A stretch of 39,530 nt of DNA from an uncultured Oscillospiraceae bacterium (GTDB lineage: Bacteria > Bacillota > Clostridia > Oscillospirales > Oscillospiraceae). The stretch covers positions 1 through 39,530 of the forward strand of contig CAJLCG010000008.1 of assembly GCA_905205085.1 (NCBI GenBank). The letters run 5' to 3'. Below are positions 22,880-32,762 of the stretch, in pieces (position 1 is the first letter of the stretch; every line of letters starts with the position of its first letter). The notes beneath the pieces are model-generated. The model searched no databases, was not told the DNA's origin, and saw nothing but the letters and a program-made list of their open reading frames with translations. The position numbers and the translations under genes were made by a program.

Positions 22880-23323
22880 ATGGAACTGGAATCCATTTAT
22901 GCGCTGATGGAGCGCTTTGAGCGCTCCTCCATCTCCGGCCTGGAGCTGGAGCAAAACGGCACCCGGCTGAAGCTGGAGAAGGCCGTGGCTGTGGCTGCCG
23001 CCCCCGCTGTGGTAGCCACCCCTGTGGCTGCTCCCGCTCCTGCGGCTGCCCCTGCGGCCGGTCAGCCTGCCCAGGCAGAAGAGGGCGAATACATCAAGGC
23101 GCCCCTGGTGGGCACCTTCTATACCGCTGCCGGTCCCGATGCCGCCCCCTTTGTTCAGGTGGGCGACAAGGTGCAGAAGGGCCAGACGGTGTGCATCCTG
23201 GAGGCCATGAAGGCCATGAGCGAGATTCCCGCTCCCATGGACTGCGTCATCGAGGAGGTCCTGCTGGACAACGGAAGTCTGGCCGCCTTCGACGCCCCTC
23301 TGTTCCGCGTGCGGAGGGTATAA
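22880..23323 (+). CDS. accB: Biotin carboxyl carrier protein of acetyl-CoA carboxylase
   Basis: This 147-residue protein has an N-terminal region, an Ala/Pro/Val-rich swinging linker (about 36-64) and a C-terminal biotinyl domain (about 70-147) with IKAPLVGTFY and GDKVQKGQTVCILEAMKAM. Biotin should attach to Lys 111. The residue after that lysine is Ala, where BCCPs nearly always have Met or Leu. It lies 19 bp after acpP and 1 bp before accC, so it belongs to the contiguous accBCDA set. Confidence 0.95.
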   Translation: MELESIYALMERFERSSISGLELEQNGTRLKLEKAVAVAAAPAVVATPVAAPAPAAAPAAGQPAQAEEGEYIKAPLVGTFYTAAGPDAAPFVQVGDKVQKGQTVCILEAMKAMSEIPAPMDCVIEEVLLDNGSLAAFDAPLFRVRRV

Positions 23324-23324
23324 G

Positions 23325-24692
23325 ATGTTTCAGCGTGTTTTGATCGCCAACCGCGGCGAGATCGCGGTACGTATCATGCGCGCCTGCCGGGAGCTGGGCG
23401 TGGAGACGGTGTCGGTCTATTCTCAGGCCGACGCCGACGCCCTCCACGTCCAGCTGGCTTCCCAGGCGGTGTGCATCGGTCCGGCCAAAGCGTCGGACAG
23501 CTATCTGAATGTAGATGCCCTGCTGACCGTGGCCAAGGAGACCGGCTGTGACGCCGTACATCCCGGCTACGGTTTTCTCTCAGAGAACGCAGATTTTTCC
23601 GACCGCTGCACCCAGATGGGGCTGGCCTTTATCGGCCCCTCCGGGGATGTGATCCGCATGATGGGCAACAAGTCCGCCGCCCGGGAGCTGATGCAGAAGC
23701 ACAACGTCCCGGTGGTCCCCGGCTCGGACGGGGCGGTGGAGACTGCCCAGCAGGCCCAGGAGATTGCCGACAAGATCGGCTACCCCGTGCTGGTGAAGGC
23801 CAGCGCCGGCGGCGGCGGCCGGGGCATGCGTCGGGTAGACCGGCCCGAGGACCTGGAGGCCAAATTCCAGGAGGCCCGGGCGGAGGCTCTGGCCTGCTTT
23901 GGCGACGGGCAGCTCTATTTGGAGAAGCTCATCCTCAACCCCAAGCACATCGAGTTTCAGATTCTGGCCGACCGCCATGGCAATGTGATCCATCTTGGCG
24001 AGCGGGACTGCTCCATTCAGCGCAAGAACCAAAAGTTGGTGGAGGAATCCCCCTCTAAGATTCTCACCCCCGAGCTTCGGGAGGCCATGGGCCAGGCCGC
24101 GGTCACCGCTGCCCGGGCTGCCGGCTACGAAAATGCCGGCACCATCGAGTTTGTGGTGGACCAGGAGGGGCACTTCTACTTCATTGAAATGAACACCCGG
24201 ATTCAGGTGGAGCACCCGGTTACCGAGATGGTCACCGGCATCGACCTGGTTCGGGAACAGTTGCGCATTGCTGCGGGACTGCCCCTGTCGGTCAAACAGG
24301 AGGACGTTGTCCTCCGGGGCCATGCCATGGAGTGCCGCATCAACGCGGAGGACCCCACCCAGGACTTCCGCCCCGCGCCGGGCACCACCCGGTTTGTCCA
24401 CTTCCCCGGCGGCCCCGGGGTGCGGGTGGACTCCATGCTGTATAACGGCTATGAGGTTTCCCCCTACTATGACTCTCTGGTGGCCAAGGTTATCGTCCAC
24501 GCCCCCACCCGTCTGGAGGCCATCCGGCGCATGCGCCGCTGCCTGGAGGAGATGATCATTGAGGGGTACCCCACCACCGCCGATTTCTGTCACCTGATCC
24601 TGCATCACCCCGACTTTGTAAAGGGCCAGTATGATACAGGATTCTTGGCCGCCCATCAGGACGAGCTGCTGGGCTGGGATAAGGAGGACTAA
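23325..24692 (+). CDS. accC: Biotin carboxylase subunit of acetyl-CoA carboxylase
   Basis: This 455-residue ATP-grasp enzyme carboxylates the biotin on AccB using bicarbonate and ATP. It shows LIANRGEIAVRIMRACRELG at the N-terminus, the glycine-rich KASAGGGGRGMR ATP lid, and catalytic EMNTRIQVEHPVTE. Its length is standard. It begins 1 bp after the accB stop and ends immediately before the accD ATG. Confidence 0.98.
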   Translation: MFQRVLIANRGEIAVRIMRACRELGVETVSVYSQADADALHVQLASQAVCIGPAKASDSYLNVDALLTVAKETGCDAVHPGYGFLSENADFSDRCTQMGLAFIGPSGDVIRMMGNKSAARELMQKHNVPVVPGSDGAVETAQQAQEIADKIGYPVLVKASAGGGGRGMRRVDRPEDLEAKFQEARAEALACFGDGQLYLEKLILNPKHIEFQILADRHGNVIHLGERDCSIQRKNQKLVEESPSKILTPELREAMGQAAVTAARAAGYENAGTIEFVVDQEGHFYFIEMNTRIQVEHPVTEMVTGIDLVREQLRIAAGLPLSVKQEDVVLRGHAMECRINAEDPTQDFRPAPGTTRFVHFPGGPGVRVDSMLYNGYEVSPYYDSLVAKVIVHAPTRLEAIRRMRRCLEEMIIEGYPTTADFCHLILHHPDFVKGQYDTGFLAAHQDELLGWDKED

Positions 24693-25577
24693 ATGCAACC
24701 ACTGTTTCGTTCCCGCCGGGACCGGCTGGACCGGCTGCGCCGTCAGCGGGAGCAGGCCGTGGAGGCCGCAGCCAAGCGCTCTGACCTGCCCGCCGGCGGC
24801 TCCCAGACCTGTCCGGGCTGCGGCCGGGAGTGTCAGAACCAGGAGCTGGTCAAGACGGAGTATGTCTGCCCCCACTGCGGGTATCACCTGCCCATCGGGG
24901 CCTACCTCCGCCTGTCTCTGCTGCTGGACCCCTTCACCTTCCAGGAGCTGTGGCCCGAGCTCACCGCTCCCAACGCCCTGGAGTTCCCCAGCTATGAGGG
25001 CAAACTCACCGCCCAGCGGGAAAAGACCGCTCTGAGCGACGCCGCGGTAGCCGCTGTTGGCAAGCTGGATGGCCGCCAGGCGGTGTTCGCCGTGCTGGAC
25101 AGCCGCTTCTTCATGGGCAGCATGGGCGTGGCCGTGGGTGAGAAAATCACCCGGGCGGTGGAATACGCCCAGAAGCACAAGCTACCTCTCATCATGTTTT
25201 CCGCCAGCGGCGGGGCTCGCATGCAGGAGGGCATTCTCTCCCTCATGCAGATGGCCAAGACCAGCGCCGCCATTGAGCGCTTCTCTCAGGCGGGCGGGCT
25301 GTACATCTCCGTGTTCACCCACCCCACCACCGGCGGCGTCACCGCCAGCTTCGCCTCCCTGGGCGACATCACTCTGGCCGAGCCTGGGGCGCTCATCGGC
25401 TTTGCCGGTCCCCGGGTCATCCAGCAGACCATCGGCCAGGAGCTGCCCGAGGGCTTCCAGCGGGCCGAGTATCTGGAGGAGCACGGCTTTGTGGACCAGA
25501 TCGTCCCCCGCCGGGAAATGCGCCAGACCCTCTCCCAGCTGCTGGCCCTGCATCGAAAGGGGGTTCTCCACCGATGA
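24693..25577 (+). CDS. accD: Acetyl-CoA carboxylase carboxyltransferase beta subunit
   Basis: This 294-residue subunit transfers the carboxyl group from biotin to acetyl-CoA together with AccA. A four-cysteine zinc ribbon (Cys 40, 43, 59, 62) is followed by the crotonase-fold carboxyltransferase domain with [41 protein letters not shown] and [15 protein letters not shown]. The ATG directly abuts the accC stop. It overlaps accA by 4 bp. Confidence 0.97.
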   Translation: MQPLFRSRRDRLDRLRRQREQAVEAAAKRSDLPAGGSQTCPGCGRECQNQELVKTEYVCPHCGYHLPIGAYLRLSLLLDPFTFQELWPELTAPNALEFPSYEGKLTAQREKTALSDAAVAAVGKLDGRQAVFAVLDSRFFMGSMGVAVGEKITRAVEYAQKHKLPLIMFSASGGARMQEGILSLMQMAKTSAAIERFSQAGGLYISVFTHPTTGGVTASFASLGDITLAEPGALIGFAGPRVIQQTIGQELPEGFQRAEYLEEHGFVDQIVPRREMRQTLSQLLALHRKGVLHR

Positions 25578-26383
25578 GCAACTTAACTGCCGCCCAGCGG
25601 GTGAAGATCGCCCGTATGCCCGGCCGCCCCGGCACCATGGACTTTGTCCACAACCTGTTTACCGACGTGTTTGTCTGTCAGGGCGACCGTCTGTGCCGGG
25701 AGGACCCCAGCATCTATGGGGCCATCGCCCGTTTCCACGGAAAGCCGGTCACCGTCATCGGCCACCGGAAGGGGCGCAACTTTGAGGAAAACATGAAGTG
25801 CAACTTCGGTATGCCCTCCCCCGAGGGCTACCGCAAGGCTCAGCGGCTGATGCGTCAGGCCGAGAAGTTCGGCCGCCCCATCATCACCTTCGTAGACACC
25901 CCGGGTGCTTATCCCGGTCTGGAGGCGGAGGAGAGGGGCCAGGGCGAGGCCATCGCCTCCTCCCTGGCGCTGATGAGCTCCCTCACCGTCCCGGTGGTCA
26001 CCGTGGTCATCGGCGAGGGAGGCAGCGGCGGCGCCCTGGCGCTGGCCGTGGGCAACCGGATCGTCATGCTGGAGAACGCCATCTACTCGGTGCTCTCCCC
26101 CGAGGGCTTCGCCTCCATCCTGTGGAAGGACGCCTCCCGGGCCGACGAGGCCGCCGGGGTCATGAAGCTCACCGCCGACGATCTGTATCGCCTGGGCGTG
26201 GTGGATCAGGTGATCCCCGAGCCCGAGGGCGGGGCCCATGTGGACCCCCGTCCGGTATATGCCGCTGTGGACAAGGCCATCACCCGCCACCTCAGTCAGC
26301 TGAGCCGGGAGAAGGACCTAGCCGCCCACCGCTATCAAAAGTTCCGCGCCATGGGCGCGGTCCGGGAGGAGAAAGAGACATGA
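25574..26383 (+). CDS. accA: Acetyl-CoA carboxylase carboxyltransferase alpha subunit
   Basis: This 269-residue subunit has the crotonase-fold marks [51 protein letters not shown] and [19 protein letters not shown], and forms the carboxyltransferase with AccD. It is shorter than the E. coli enzyme because the N-terminal helical extension is reduced, as in many Firmicutes. Both ends overlap neighbours by 4 bp (ATGA), so it is translationally coupled to accD and fabH. Confidence 0.97.
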   Translation: MSNLTAAQRVKIARMPGRPGTMDFVHNLFTDVFVCQGDRLCREDPSIYGAIARFHGKPVTVIGHRKGRNFEENMKCNFGMPSPEGYRKAQRLMRQAEKFGRPIITFVDTPGAYPGLEAEERGQGEAIASSLALMSSLTVPVVTVVIGEGGSGGALALAVGNRIVMLENAIYSVLSPEGFASILWKDASRADEAAGVMKLTADDLYRLGVVDQVIPEPEGGAHVDPRPVYAAVDKAITRHLSQLSREKDLAAHRYQKFRAMGAVREEKET

Positions 26384-27318
26384 ACGGACTGCACATCCTT
26401 GGCACCGGCCGGGCGGTTCCGGAACAAATTATAACCAATGACGACCTGGCTCGCCGGGTAGACACCAACAACGAATGGATCGTGGCCCGCACCGGCATCC
26501 GGGAGCGGCGCTTTGCCCGGGAGGGTGAGTCCCTCACCCAGTTTACCGTAGCTGCCGCCCGGCAGGCTCTGGAGCGAGCTGGACTGAAACCGGAGGACAT
26601 CGGCCTGTGCATCACCGCCACCGTGACCTCCGATCGACTCTTTCCCTCCCAGGCCTGCCTCATTCACCAGGAGCTGGGCCTCCCCGAGGACTGCCCCGCC
26701 TTTGATTTGAGCGCGGGCTGCACCGGCTTCCTTTACGCCATGGAGACGGCGGCAGCCATGCTGCCCCGGATGAACCGCCCCTACGCCCTGCTGGTGGGAG
26801 GCGAGCTTCTCTCCCGCATCATAGATATGGACGACCGCTCCACCTGCATTCTCTTCGGCGACGGCGCAGGCGCGGCGGTGGTGGAGAGCACCGAAGCTGG
26901 CTGGTACAGTGTGCTGGGCACCCGGGGCGACCGGGATGTCCTGTGGGCCTGGGGTCCCGGTCCGGAGCGCCCCTACCTCCACATGGATGGCCAGGGCGTG
27001 TTCCAGTTCGCTCTGAAAACCGTCCCTCAAGTGGCAAAACAGCTGCTGGAAAAGGCCGGGATGGATAAGGAGCAGGTGGACTGGTACGTTCCCCACCAGG
27101 CCAACCACCGCATTGTAGAATCGGTGGCCAAGCGGCTGAAGATGCCGCTGAGCCGCTTTTATGAAAATATGGACCGCTACGGCAACACGTCCGCCGGCAG
27201 CATTCCCATTGCTCTGGACGAGATGGCCGAGAAGGGCCTCGTGAAAAAGGGCCAATGGGTCATGTGTCTGGGCTTTGGCGCGGGCCTCACCTGGGGCGGC
27301 GCTTTGTTCCAGTGGTAA
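26380..27318 (+). CDS. fabH: Beta-ketoacyl-ACP synthase III
   Basis: This 312-residue enzyme condenses acetyl-CoA (or branched primers) with malonyl-ACP to begin chains. The Cys-His-Asn triad is visible: Cys 114 in [10 protein letters not shown], His in VPHQANHRI and Asn in GNTSAGS. Its ATG overlaps the accA stop. The frame is open far upstream inside accA, but [20 protein letters not shown] is the genuine N-terminus. Confidence 0.97.
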   Translation: MNGLHILGTGRAVPEQIITNDDLARRVDTNNEWIVARTGIRERRFAREGESLTQFTVAAARQALERAGLKPEDIGLCITATVTSDRLFPSQACLIHQELGLPEDCPAFDLSAGCTGFLYAMETAAAMLPRMNRPYALLVGGELLSRIIDMDDRSTCILFGDGAGAAVVESTEAGWYSVLGTRGDRDVLWAWGPGPERPYLHMDGQGVFQFALKTVPQVAKQLLEKAGMDKEQVDWYVPHQANHRIVESVAKRLKMPLSRFYENMDRYGNTSAGSIPIALDEMAEKGLVKKGQWVMCLGFGAGLTWGGALFQW

Positions 27319-27339
27319 GCGGACGGATTGGAGGTTATT

Positions 27340-28266
27340 ATGAAATTAAACGAACTTTTGGGCATTGAGTTTCCCTTTATTCAGGGCGGTATGGCCAACA
27401 TTGCCACCGCCGAGTTTGCCGCCGCGGTCTCCAACGCCGGAGCCTTGGGCCTGATCGGTGCCGGCGGCATGTCCCCCGAGGTGTTCCGGGACAGCATCCG
27501 CCGCTGCCGCAGCCTGACGGATAAGCCCTTCGGTGTGAACATCATGCTCATGCACCCCCAGGTGGAGGAGCTGGCCGCCATCGCCGCCGCGGAGAAGGTG
27601 GCTGTGGTCACCACCGGCGCGGGCGACCCCTCCCGCTTCATTCCCGCCTGGAAAGAGGCTGGCATCAAGGTGTTCCCCGTGGTCCCCGCTGTGGCTCTGG
27701 CCAAGCTGGTGGCCAAGCGGGGCGCCGACGGCGTGATCGCTGAGGGTACCGAGAGCGGCGGTCACGTGGGCGAGACCACCACCATGGCTCTGGTTCCCCA
27801 GGTGGTGGACGCGGTGGACATCCCCGTCATTGCCGCCGGCGGCATTGCCAGCGGCCGCCAGTTGCTGGCTGCCTACGCTCTGGGCGCCATCGGCGCTCAG
27901 GTGGGCACCTGCCTGCTGGTCAGCGAGGAGTGCCCCATCCACGAGAACTATAAGAAGGCCGTTCTGAAGGCTTCTGACCGCTCCACTGTGGTCACCGGCC
28001 GCTCTGTGGACGCTCCCGTGCGCTGCCTGCGCAACCAGATGACCAACGAGTACATCGCCAAGGAGCGGGAGGGCGCCGACCGCATGGAGCTGGAGCACTT
28101 CACCCTGGGCGGCCTGCGCAAGGCCGTATTTGACGGCGATGTGAAGACCGGCAGCGTGATGGCCGGCCAGGTGGCCGGTATGCTCCACGAGATCAAGCCT
28201 CTGCGCCAGATCTTTGAGGAGCTCCAGGCCGGCTGCGAGAAGCGCCTGGCCGAGCTGGAGAAGTAA
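27340..28266 (+). CDS. fabK: Enoyl-ACP reductase II, flavin-dependent
   Basis: This 308-residue FMN-dependent TIM-barrel enzyme performs the last reduction of each elongation cycle. Hallmarks are LGIEFPFIQGGMANIATAEFAAAVSNAGALGLIG, VVTTGAGDPSRFI, GTESGGHVGETTTMALVPQVVD and VIAAGGIASGRQ. The ATG at 27340 has GGAGG 5 nt upstream. No FabI or FabL is seen in the cluster, so FabK is the likely sole enoyl reductase here, a type naturally insensitive to triclosan in characterised species. Confidence 0.96.
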   Translation: MKLNELLGIEFPFIQGGMANIATAEFAAAVSNAGALGLIGAGGMSPEVFRDSIRRCRSLTDKPFGVNIMLMHPQVEELAAIAAAEKVAVVTTGAGDPSRFIPAWKEAGIKVFPVVPAVALAKLVAKRGADGVIAEGTESGGHVGETTTMALVPQVVDAVDIPVIAAGGIASGRQLLAAYALGAIGAQVGTCLLVSEECPIHENYKKAVLKASDRSTVVTGRSVDAPVRCLRNQMTNEYIAKEREGADRMELEHFTLGGLRKAVFDGDVKTGSVMAGQVAGMLHEIKPLRQIFEELQAGCEKRLAELEK

Positions 28267-28267
28267 G

Positions 28268-29332
28268 ATGCGTATTGGGAAGCATGAACTGGCCCTGCCC
28301 ATCCTCCAGGGAGGCATGGGCGTGGGCGTGTCCATGGGCGGTCTGGCCGGGGCGGTAGCCGCCTGTGGCGGCATGGGCACCATCAGCACCGCCGACGCGG
28401 GCTATCTGGAGCCCGACTTTGACAAGCACCCCTTTGAGGCCAATCTCCGTGCCCTTAAGCAGGAGATCGGCAAGGCCAAGGAGATCGCCAAGGGCGCCGG
28501 GATAGTGGCGGTCAACGCCATGGTGGCCACCGTTCAGTACGCTGACGCGGTACGCTCTGCCGTGGCCGCCGGCGTGGACGCGGTGGTGTCCGGTGCGGGA
28601 CTGCCCCTGGACCTGCCCGAGCTGGTGGGCGACAGCGGCACCGCGAAAGCCCCCATCGTCTCCTCTCCCAGGGCAGCCAAGCTCATCTTAAAGACCTGGG
28701 ACCGCAAGTACCACACCACTGCCGATTTCATCGTGCTGGAGGGCAAGGATGCGGGCGGCCACCTGGGCTTTGACGAGGAACAGCTGAAAGCTGGAGCCTG
28801 CCCCACGCTGGAGGAACTGCTGCCCGGCGTACTGGCCGAGGTACGGCCCTACGAGGAGAAGTACGGCCACCCCATCCCCGTCTTTGTGGCGGGCGGCGTG
28901 TACACCGGGGCCGACCTGGCCCGGTACACCAAGCTGGGGGCCGCAGGCGTGCAGCTGGCCACCCGCTTTATCGCCACCCACGAGTGTGACGCCTCTCAGG
29001 GCTACAAGGACGTGCTTCTTGAGGCCAAAGAAAGCGATCTGGCCATCATCCACAGCCCGGTGGGCATGCCGGGCCGGGCGGTACGCACCCCCCTGGTGGA
29101 GCGGCTGGAACAGGGCCTGCGCCAGGCTCCTAAGCACTGCTCCCGTTGCATCAAGACCTGCGTTCCCGCTCAGATTCCCTTCTGCATCACTCACGCCCTC
29201 ATTGAGGCGGTGAAGGGCAACCGGGAGGAGGGCTTGTTTTTCAGCGGCTCCAATGTGGAGCGGCTGAACCGGATGGTCCATGTCCGGGACATCATGGACG
29301 AACTCATGAATGAATGGAGGGTTTCCCAGTGA
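28268..29332 (+). CDS. FabK/nitronate monooxygenase-like flavoprotein with Cys-rich tail
   Basis: This 354-residue protein belongs to the nitronate monooxygenase/FabK superfamily of FMN TIM barrels: LPILQGGMGVGVSMGGLAGAVAACGGMG, DFIVLEGKDAGGHLGFDEEQL and VFVAGGVYTGADLARYTKLGAAGVQLATRFI. It differs from the adjacent FabK by inserts and by a C-terminal extension with CSRCIKTC and a further Cys in IPFC (about 290-305), spaced as for a metal or Fe-S site. It starts 1 bp after the fabK stop and overlaps fabD by 4 bp, so it is made with the fatty acid enzymes. It may be a second reductase for other acyl chains or a nitronate detoxifier; sequence does not decide. Confidence 0.8.
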   Translation: MRIGKHELALPILQGGMGVGVSMGGLAGAVAACGGMGTISTADAGYLEPDFDKHPFEANLRALKQEIGKAKEIAKGAGIVAVNAMVATVQYADAVRSAVAAGVDAVVSGAGLPLDLPELVGDSGTAKAPIVSSPRAAKLILKTWDRKYHTTADFIVLEGKDAGGHLGFDEEQLKAGACPTLEELLPGVLAEVRPYEEKYGHPIPVFVAGGVYTGADLARYTKLGAAGVQLATRFIATHECDASQGYKDVLLEAKESDLAIIHSPVGMPGRAVRTPLVERLEQGLRQAPKHCSRCIKTCVPAQIPFCITHALIEAVKGNREEGLFFSGSNVERLNRMVHVRDIMDELMNEWRVSQ

Positions 29333-30258
29333 AACTTGCCTTTTTGTATGCCGGTCAGGGCGCCCAGCATGTGGGCATGGGCCGGGACCTGTATGAGATC
29401 TACCCCGCGTTCCGCCAGGTACTGGACAGCGCCCCGGTGGACTTCGACCTGAAAACGCTGTGCTTTGACGGTCCCGAGGACCAGCTCAATGACACCCGGT
29501 ACACCCAGCCCTGCATGGTGGCCTTTGCCGCCGGGGTCACCGCCCTGCTGCGGGAGGCGGGTATCACCCCCGACTACGCCGCCGGTCTGAGCCTGGGCGA
29601 GTATTCCGCCCTCCAGTGTGCCGGCGTCTTTGACGCCAAGACCGCCATCTCCCTGGTAGCCTTCCGTGGCCAGGCCATGGCCGACGCCGTCCAGGGCCGC
29701 CCCTGCGGCATGGCTGCGGTGCTGGGTATGGACCGGGACGCCCTGAAGGCCGTGTGTGCTGAGGCCAGCGACGCGGGTGTGGTGGAGTGCACCAACTTCA
29801 ACTGCCCCGGACAGATCGTCATCTCCGGCGACGCCGCCGCTGTGGATAAGGCGGGCGAGCTGGCCAAGGCCGCTGGTGCCAAGCGGGTGCTGCCCCTGAA
29901 GGTGAGCGGCCCCTTCCACACCTCCCTGATGGCTCCCGCCGGCGACGCTCTCCGGGAGAAATTCCAGAACGTGGACTTCGGCGCCATGGAGATCCCCGTC
30001 CTCTTCAACTGCCTAGGTGACCTGAAGGGCGAGGCGGACACCATTCCCAACCTGTTGGAGCAGCAGGTCCAGTCCAGCGTCTATCTGGAGGACACCATTC
30101 GCCGTCTGGGCGAGCTGGGCGTGGACACCGTGGTGGAGATCGGCCCCGGCCGCACCCTGTCCGGCTTTGTGAAGAAGACCGTAAAAGGAATTAAATGCTA
30201 TCCGGTAGAGACGGCCGAGGAGCTTCAGGCCGCCATCGCCGCCCTGAGAGGAGAGTAA
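29329..30258 (+). CDS. fabD: Malonyl-CoA:ACP transacylase
   Basis: This 309-residue enzyme loads malonyl groups onto ACP. The nucleophile is Ser 88 in [10 protein letters not shown], with Leu where many homologues have His. The catalytic His is in SGPFHTSLM, and the N-terminal [14 protein letters not shown] is typical. The GTG at 29329 is chosen because GGAGG is 8 nt upstream and homologues start there; the GTG overlaps the stop of the previous gene. Confidence 0.96.
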   Translation: MKLAFLYAGQGAQHVGMGRDLYEIYPAFRQVLDSAPVDFDLKTLCFDGPEDQLNDTRYTQPCMVAFAAGVTALLREAGITPDYAAGLSLGEYSALQCAGVFDAKTAISLVAFRGQAMADAVQGRPCGMAAVLGMDRDALKAVCAEASDAGVVECTNFNCPGQIVISGDAAAVDKAGELAKAAGAKRVLPLKVSGPFHTSLMAPAGDALREKFQNVDFGAMEIPVLFNCLGDLKGEADTIPNLLEQQVQSSVYLEDTIRRLGELGVDTVVEIGPGRTLSGFVKKTVKGIKCYPVETAEELQAAIAALRGE

Positions 30259-30262
30259 GTTC

Positions 30263-31006
30263 ATGAGCTTAACTGGAAAAATCGCTCTGGTCACCGGCGG
30301 CAGCCGGGGCATTGGCCGTGCCATCTGCCTGGAGCTGGCCCGTCAGGGCGCCAACGTGGCGGTGAACTACGCGGGTAACTCCGCCGCCGCCCAGGAGACG
30401 GTGGCCGCCTGTGAGGCCCTGGGCGTGCAGGCCATCGCCATCCAGGCCAACGTAGCCGACCCCCAGGCCTGCCAGGACATGGTAAAGACCGTTCTGGACA
30501 CCTTCGGCCGCATCGACATTCTGGTCAATAACGCGGGCATCACCCGGGACGGTCTGACCCTCCAGATGAAGGAGGAGGACTTCGACGCGGTGCTGGACAC
30601 CAACCTGAAGGGCGCCTTCTGCTGCTGCAAGGCAGTCTACCGCCCCATGATGCGCCAGCGCTCCGGCCGCATCATCAACATGAGCAGCATCGTAGGCCTG
30701 CGGGGCAACCCCGGCCAGGCCAACTACTGCGCCAGCAAGGCGGGCCTCATCGGCCTGACCAAGTCCCTGGCCAAGGAGCTGGCCGCCCGGAAGGTCACCG
30801 TCAACGCTGTGGCCCCCGGCTTTATCGACACCGATATGACCGCCGTGCTGTCTGAGCAGGCCAAGGAGGCCATGCTCTCCACCATCCCCATGGCCAAGCT
30901 GGGCCAGCCTGAGGACGTGGCCCATGCGGTGGCCTTCTTCGCCTCCGACGAGGCCGCCTACATTACCGGCCAGGTGCTGTGTGTAGACGGCGGCATGGCG
31001 GTTTGA
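30263..31006 (+). CDS. fabG: 3-oxoacyl-ACP reductase
   Basis: This 247-residue short-chain dehydrogenase reduces beta-ketoacyl-ACP with NADPH. It has TGGSRGIG (11-18), NNAG (89-92), and the catalytic Ser 142, Tyr 155 and Lys 159. The C-terminus [14 protein letters not shown] is typical of FabG. It starts 4 bp after the fabD stop, using GGAGAG inside the end of fabD. Confidence 0.97.
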   Translation: MSLTGKIALVTGGSRGIGRAICLELARQGANVAVNYAGNSAAAQETVAACEALGVQAIAIQANVADPQACQDMVKTVLDTFGRIDILVNNAGITRDGLTLQMKEEDFDAVLDTNLKGAFCCCKAVYRPMMRQRSGRIINMSSIVGLRGNPGQANYCASKAGLIGLTKSLAKELAARKVTVNAVAPGFIDTDMTAVLSEQAKEAMLSTIPMAKLGQPEDVAHAVAFFASDEAAYITGQVLCVDGGMAV

Positions 31007-31026
31007 CCGCAGAAAGGATGCTAACT

Positions 31027-32268
31027 ATGGAAAAAAGACGCGTTGTTATCACCGGCATCGGGGCGGTCACCCCTCTGGGCAACACCGCCACCGAGAGCTG
31101 GCAGGCCGTCAAGGACGGCGTGTGCGGCATTGCTCCCATCACTCTGTACGATCACAGCAGCCAGAAGGTCTCTCTGGCCGCCGAGGTGAAAAACTTCGAT
31201 CCCACCGTGGCTCTGGATAAAAAAGAGGCCAAGCGGATGGACCGCTTTACCCAGTTTGCCGTTACCGCCGCGGTGGAGGCCGTGGCCGACAGCGGCCTGA
31301 ACCTGGAGCAGGAGGACACCTCCCGCTGCGGCGTGTCCGTCTCCAGCGGCATCGGCGGCATCGGCACCATCCAGTCCACCTGCAAGGCCGGCGAGACCCG
31401 CGGCTTTGACAAGGTCTCCCCCTTCTTCATCCCCATGGCCATCACCAACCTGGCCGCCGGCCATGTGGCCATCCGGCTGGGCCTGCACGGCATGTGCATC
31501 TGCCCCGTGGCCGCCTGCGCCGGCGGCAGCAACGCGGTGGGCGACGCCTTCCGCCACATCCGGGACGGCTATGCCGAGGTGATGCTCTCCGGCGGCGCTG
31601 AGGCCTCCATCACCCCCCTGGCCATGGGCGGCTTCACCTCCATGAGCGCACTGACCACTGCCAGCGATCCCAAGCGCGCCTCCATCCCCTTTGACGCGGA
31701 GCGCAGCGGCTTTGTTATGGGCGAGGGTGCTGCTATCCTGGTGCTGGAAGAGCTGGACCACGCTCTGGCCCGGGGTGCCAAGATCTACGGCGAGGTTGTC
31801 GGCTACGGCGCCACCTGCGACGCCTACCACATCACCGCTCCCGACCCCAAGGGCACCTGGAGCGCCGCCTGCATCCAGCAGGCTCTGGATGACGCGGGCC
31901 TGTCCCCCGAGCAGGTGGACTACGTAAACGCCCACGGCACCTCCACTCCCCTCAACGACAGCGGCGAGACTGCCGCCATCCACCAGGTCTTCGGCGACCA
32001 CGCCAAGAACCTGATGGTCAGCTCCACCAAGTCCATGACCGGCCACCTGCTGGGCGCCAGCGGCGCGGTGGAGGCCATGTTCTCCGTCCTGGCCCTGAAG
32101 GACGGCTTTGTCCCCGCCACCATCAACTATCAGGTGCCCGACCCCGCCTGTGACCTGGACATCGTGCCCAATGAGGGCCGTCAGGCCGACATCAAGGTGG
32201 CCATCTCCGATTCCCTGGGCTTTGGCGGGCACAATACCTGCCTGGTCTTCCAGAAGTGGGAGGGTTAA
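31027..32268 (+). CDS. fabF: Beta-ketoacyl-ACP synthase II
   Basis: This 413-residue elongating condensing enzyme has Cys 164 in VAACAGGSNAVGDA, His in NAHGTSTPLND and a second His in KSMTGHLLGASGAVEA. The AACAGGS nucleophile loop differs slightly from the common TACATGT. The ATG at 31027 has AAAGGA 8-9 nt upstream and MEKRRVVITGIGAVTPLG is the standard start. It follows fabG by 20 bp. Confidence 0.97.
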   Translation: MEKRRVVITGIGAVTPLGNTATESWQAVKDGVCGIAPITLYDHSSQKVSLAAEVKNFDPTVALDKKEAKRMDRFTQFAVTAAVEAVADSGLNLEQEDTSRCGVSVSSGIGGIGTIQSTCKAGETRGFDKVSPFFIPMAITNLAAGHVAIRLGLHGMCICPVAACAGGSNAVGDAFRHIRDGYAEVMLSGGAEASITPLAMGGFTSMSALTTASDPKRASIPFDAERSGFVMGEGAAILVLEELDHALARGAKIYGEVVGYGATCDAYHITAPDPKGTWSAACIQQALDDAGLSPEQVDYVNAHGTSTPLNDSGETAAIHQVFGDHAKNLMVSSTKSMTGHLLGASGAVEAMFSVLALKDGFVPATINYQVPDPACDLDIVPNEGRQADIKVAISDSLGFGGHNTCLVFQKWEG

Positions 32269-32271
32269 GAT

Positions 32272-32697
32272 ATGCAGCTGAACATTGAACAGATCATGGA
32301 GATCCTCCCCCACCGTCCCCCCTTCCTGCTGGTGGACAAGATCACCGACTGTGAGCCCGGCGTGAAAGCCACCGGCATCAAGTGTGTGACCATGAACGAA
32401 CCCTTCTTTGTGGGCCACTTCCCCGGCAAGCCCATTATGCCCGGAGTGCTCATCCTGGAGGCCCTGGCCCAGACCGGGGCGGTGGCCGCCCTATCTCTGC
32501 CCGAGAACAAGGGCAAGCTGGCCATCTTCGGCGGGGTGAAGAACGCCCGCTTTAAACAGCCGGTTCTCCCCGGTGACGTGTTGGAGCTCAGCTGCGAACT
32601 GGTGGAACAGCACGGCCCCATTGGGTTCGGCAAGGCGGTGGCTAAGGTGGATGGCAAGATCGCAGCCCGCTGCGAGCTTACCTTTGTGATCCAGTAA
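32272..32697 (+). CDS. fabZ: 3-hydroxyacyl-ACP dehydratase
   Basis: This 141-residue hot-dog-fold enzyme dehydrates 3-hydroxyacyl-ACP. Catalytic His 49 is in VGHFPGKPIMPGV and Glu 63 in LILEALAQTGA, and the N-terminal ILPHRPPFLLVDKI is diagnostic. It starts 3 bp after fabF and is the last enzyme of the cluster. No FabA or FabM isomerase is present in the window, so how unsaturated chains arise is not shown. Confidence 0.97.
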   Translation: MQLNIEQIMEILPHRPPFLLVDKITDCEPGVKATGIKCVTMNEPFFVGHFPGKPIMPGVLILEALAQTGAVAALSLPENKGKLAIFGGVKNARFKQPVLPGDVLELSCELVEQHGPIGFGKAVAKVDGKIAARCELTFVIQ

Positions 32698-32700
32698 CGG

Positions 32701-32729
32701 TTGCGTTCCACCTGTAAGTTTGCTATATT
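32701..32729 (+). promoter_or_regulatory. Promoter of the FabT-like gene
   Basis: TTGCGT (32701-32706) and TATATT (32724-32729) are 17 bp apart, immediately after the fabZ stop. The regulator can therefore be expressed apart from the enzymes. Confidence 0.6.
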
Positions 32730-32762
32730 AGAATTACTTTAAAACGTGCAGGAGGAAGCGTC

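Noticed and set aside
23580..25178. A 532-codon minus-strand frame opposite accC and accD
   Set aside because: Same GC-bias effect; accC and accD on the plus strand carry full active-site motifs.
31021..32418. A 465-codon minus-strand frame opposite fabF
   Set aside because: It is a shadow of fabF with a repetitive Gly/Ala/His composition.
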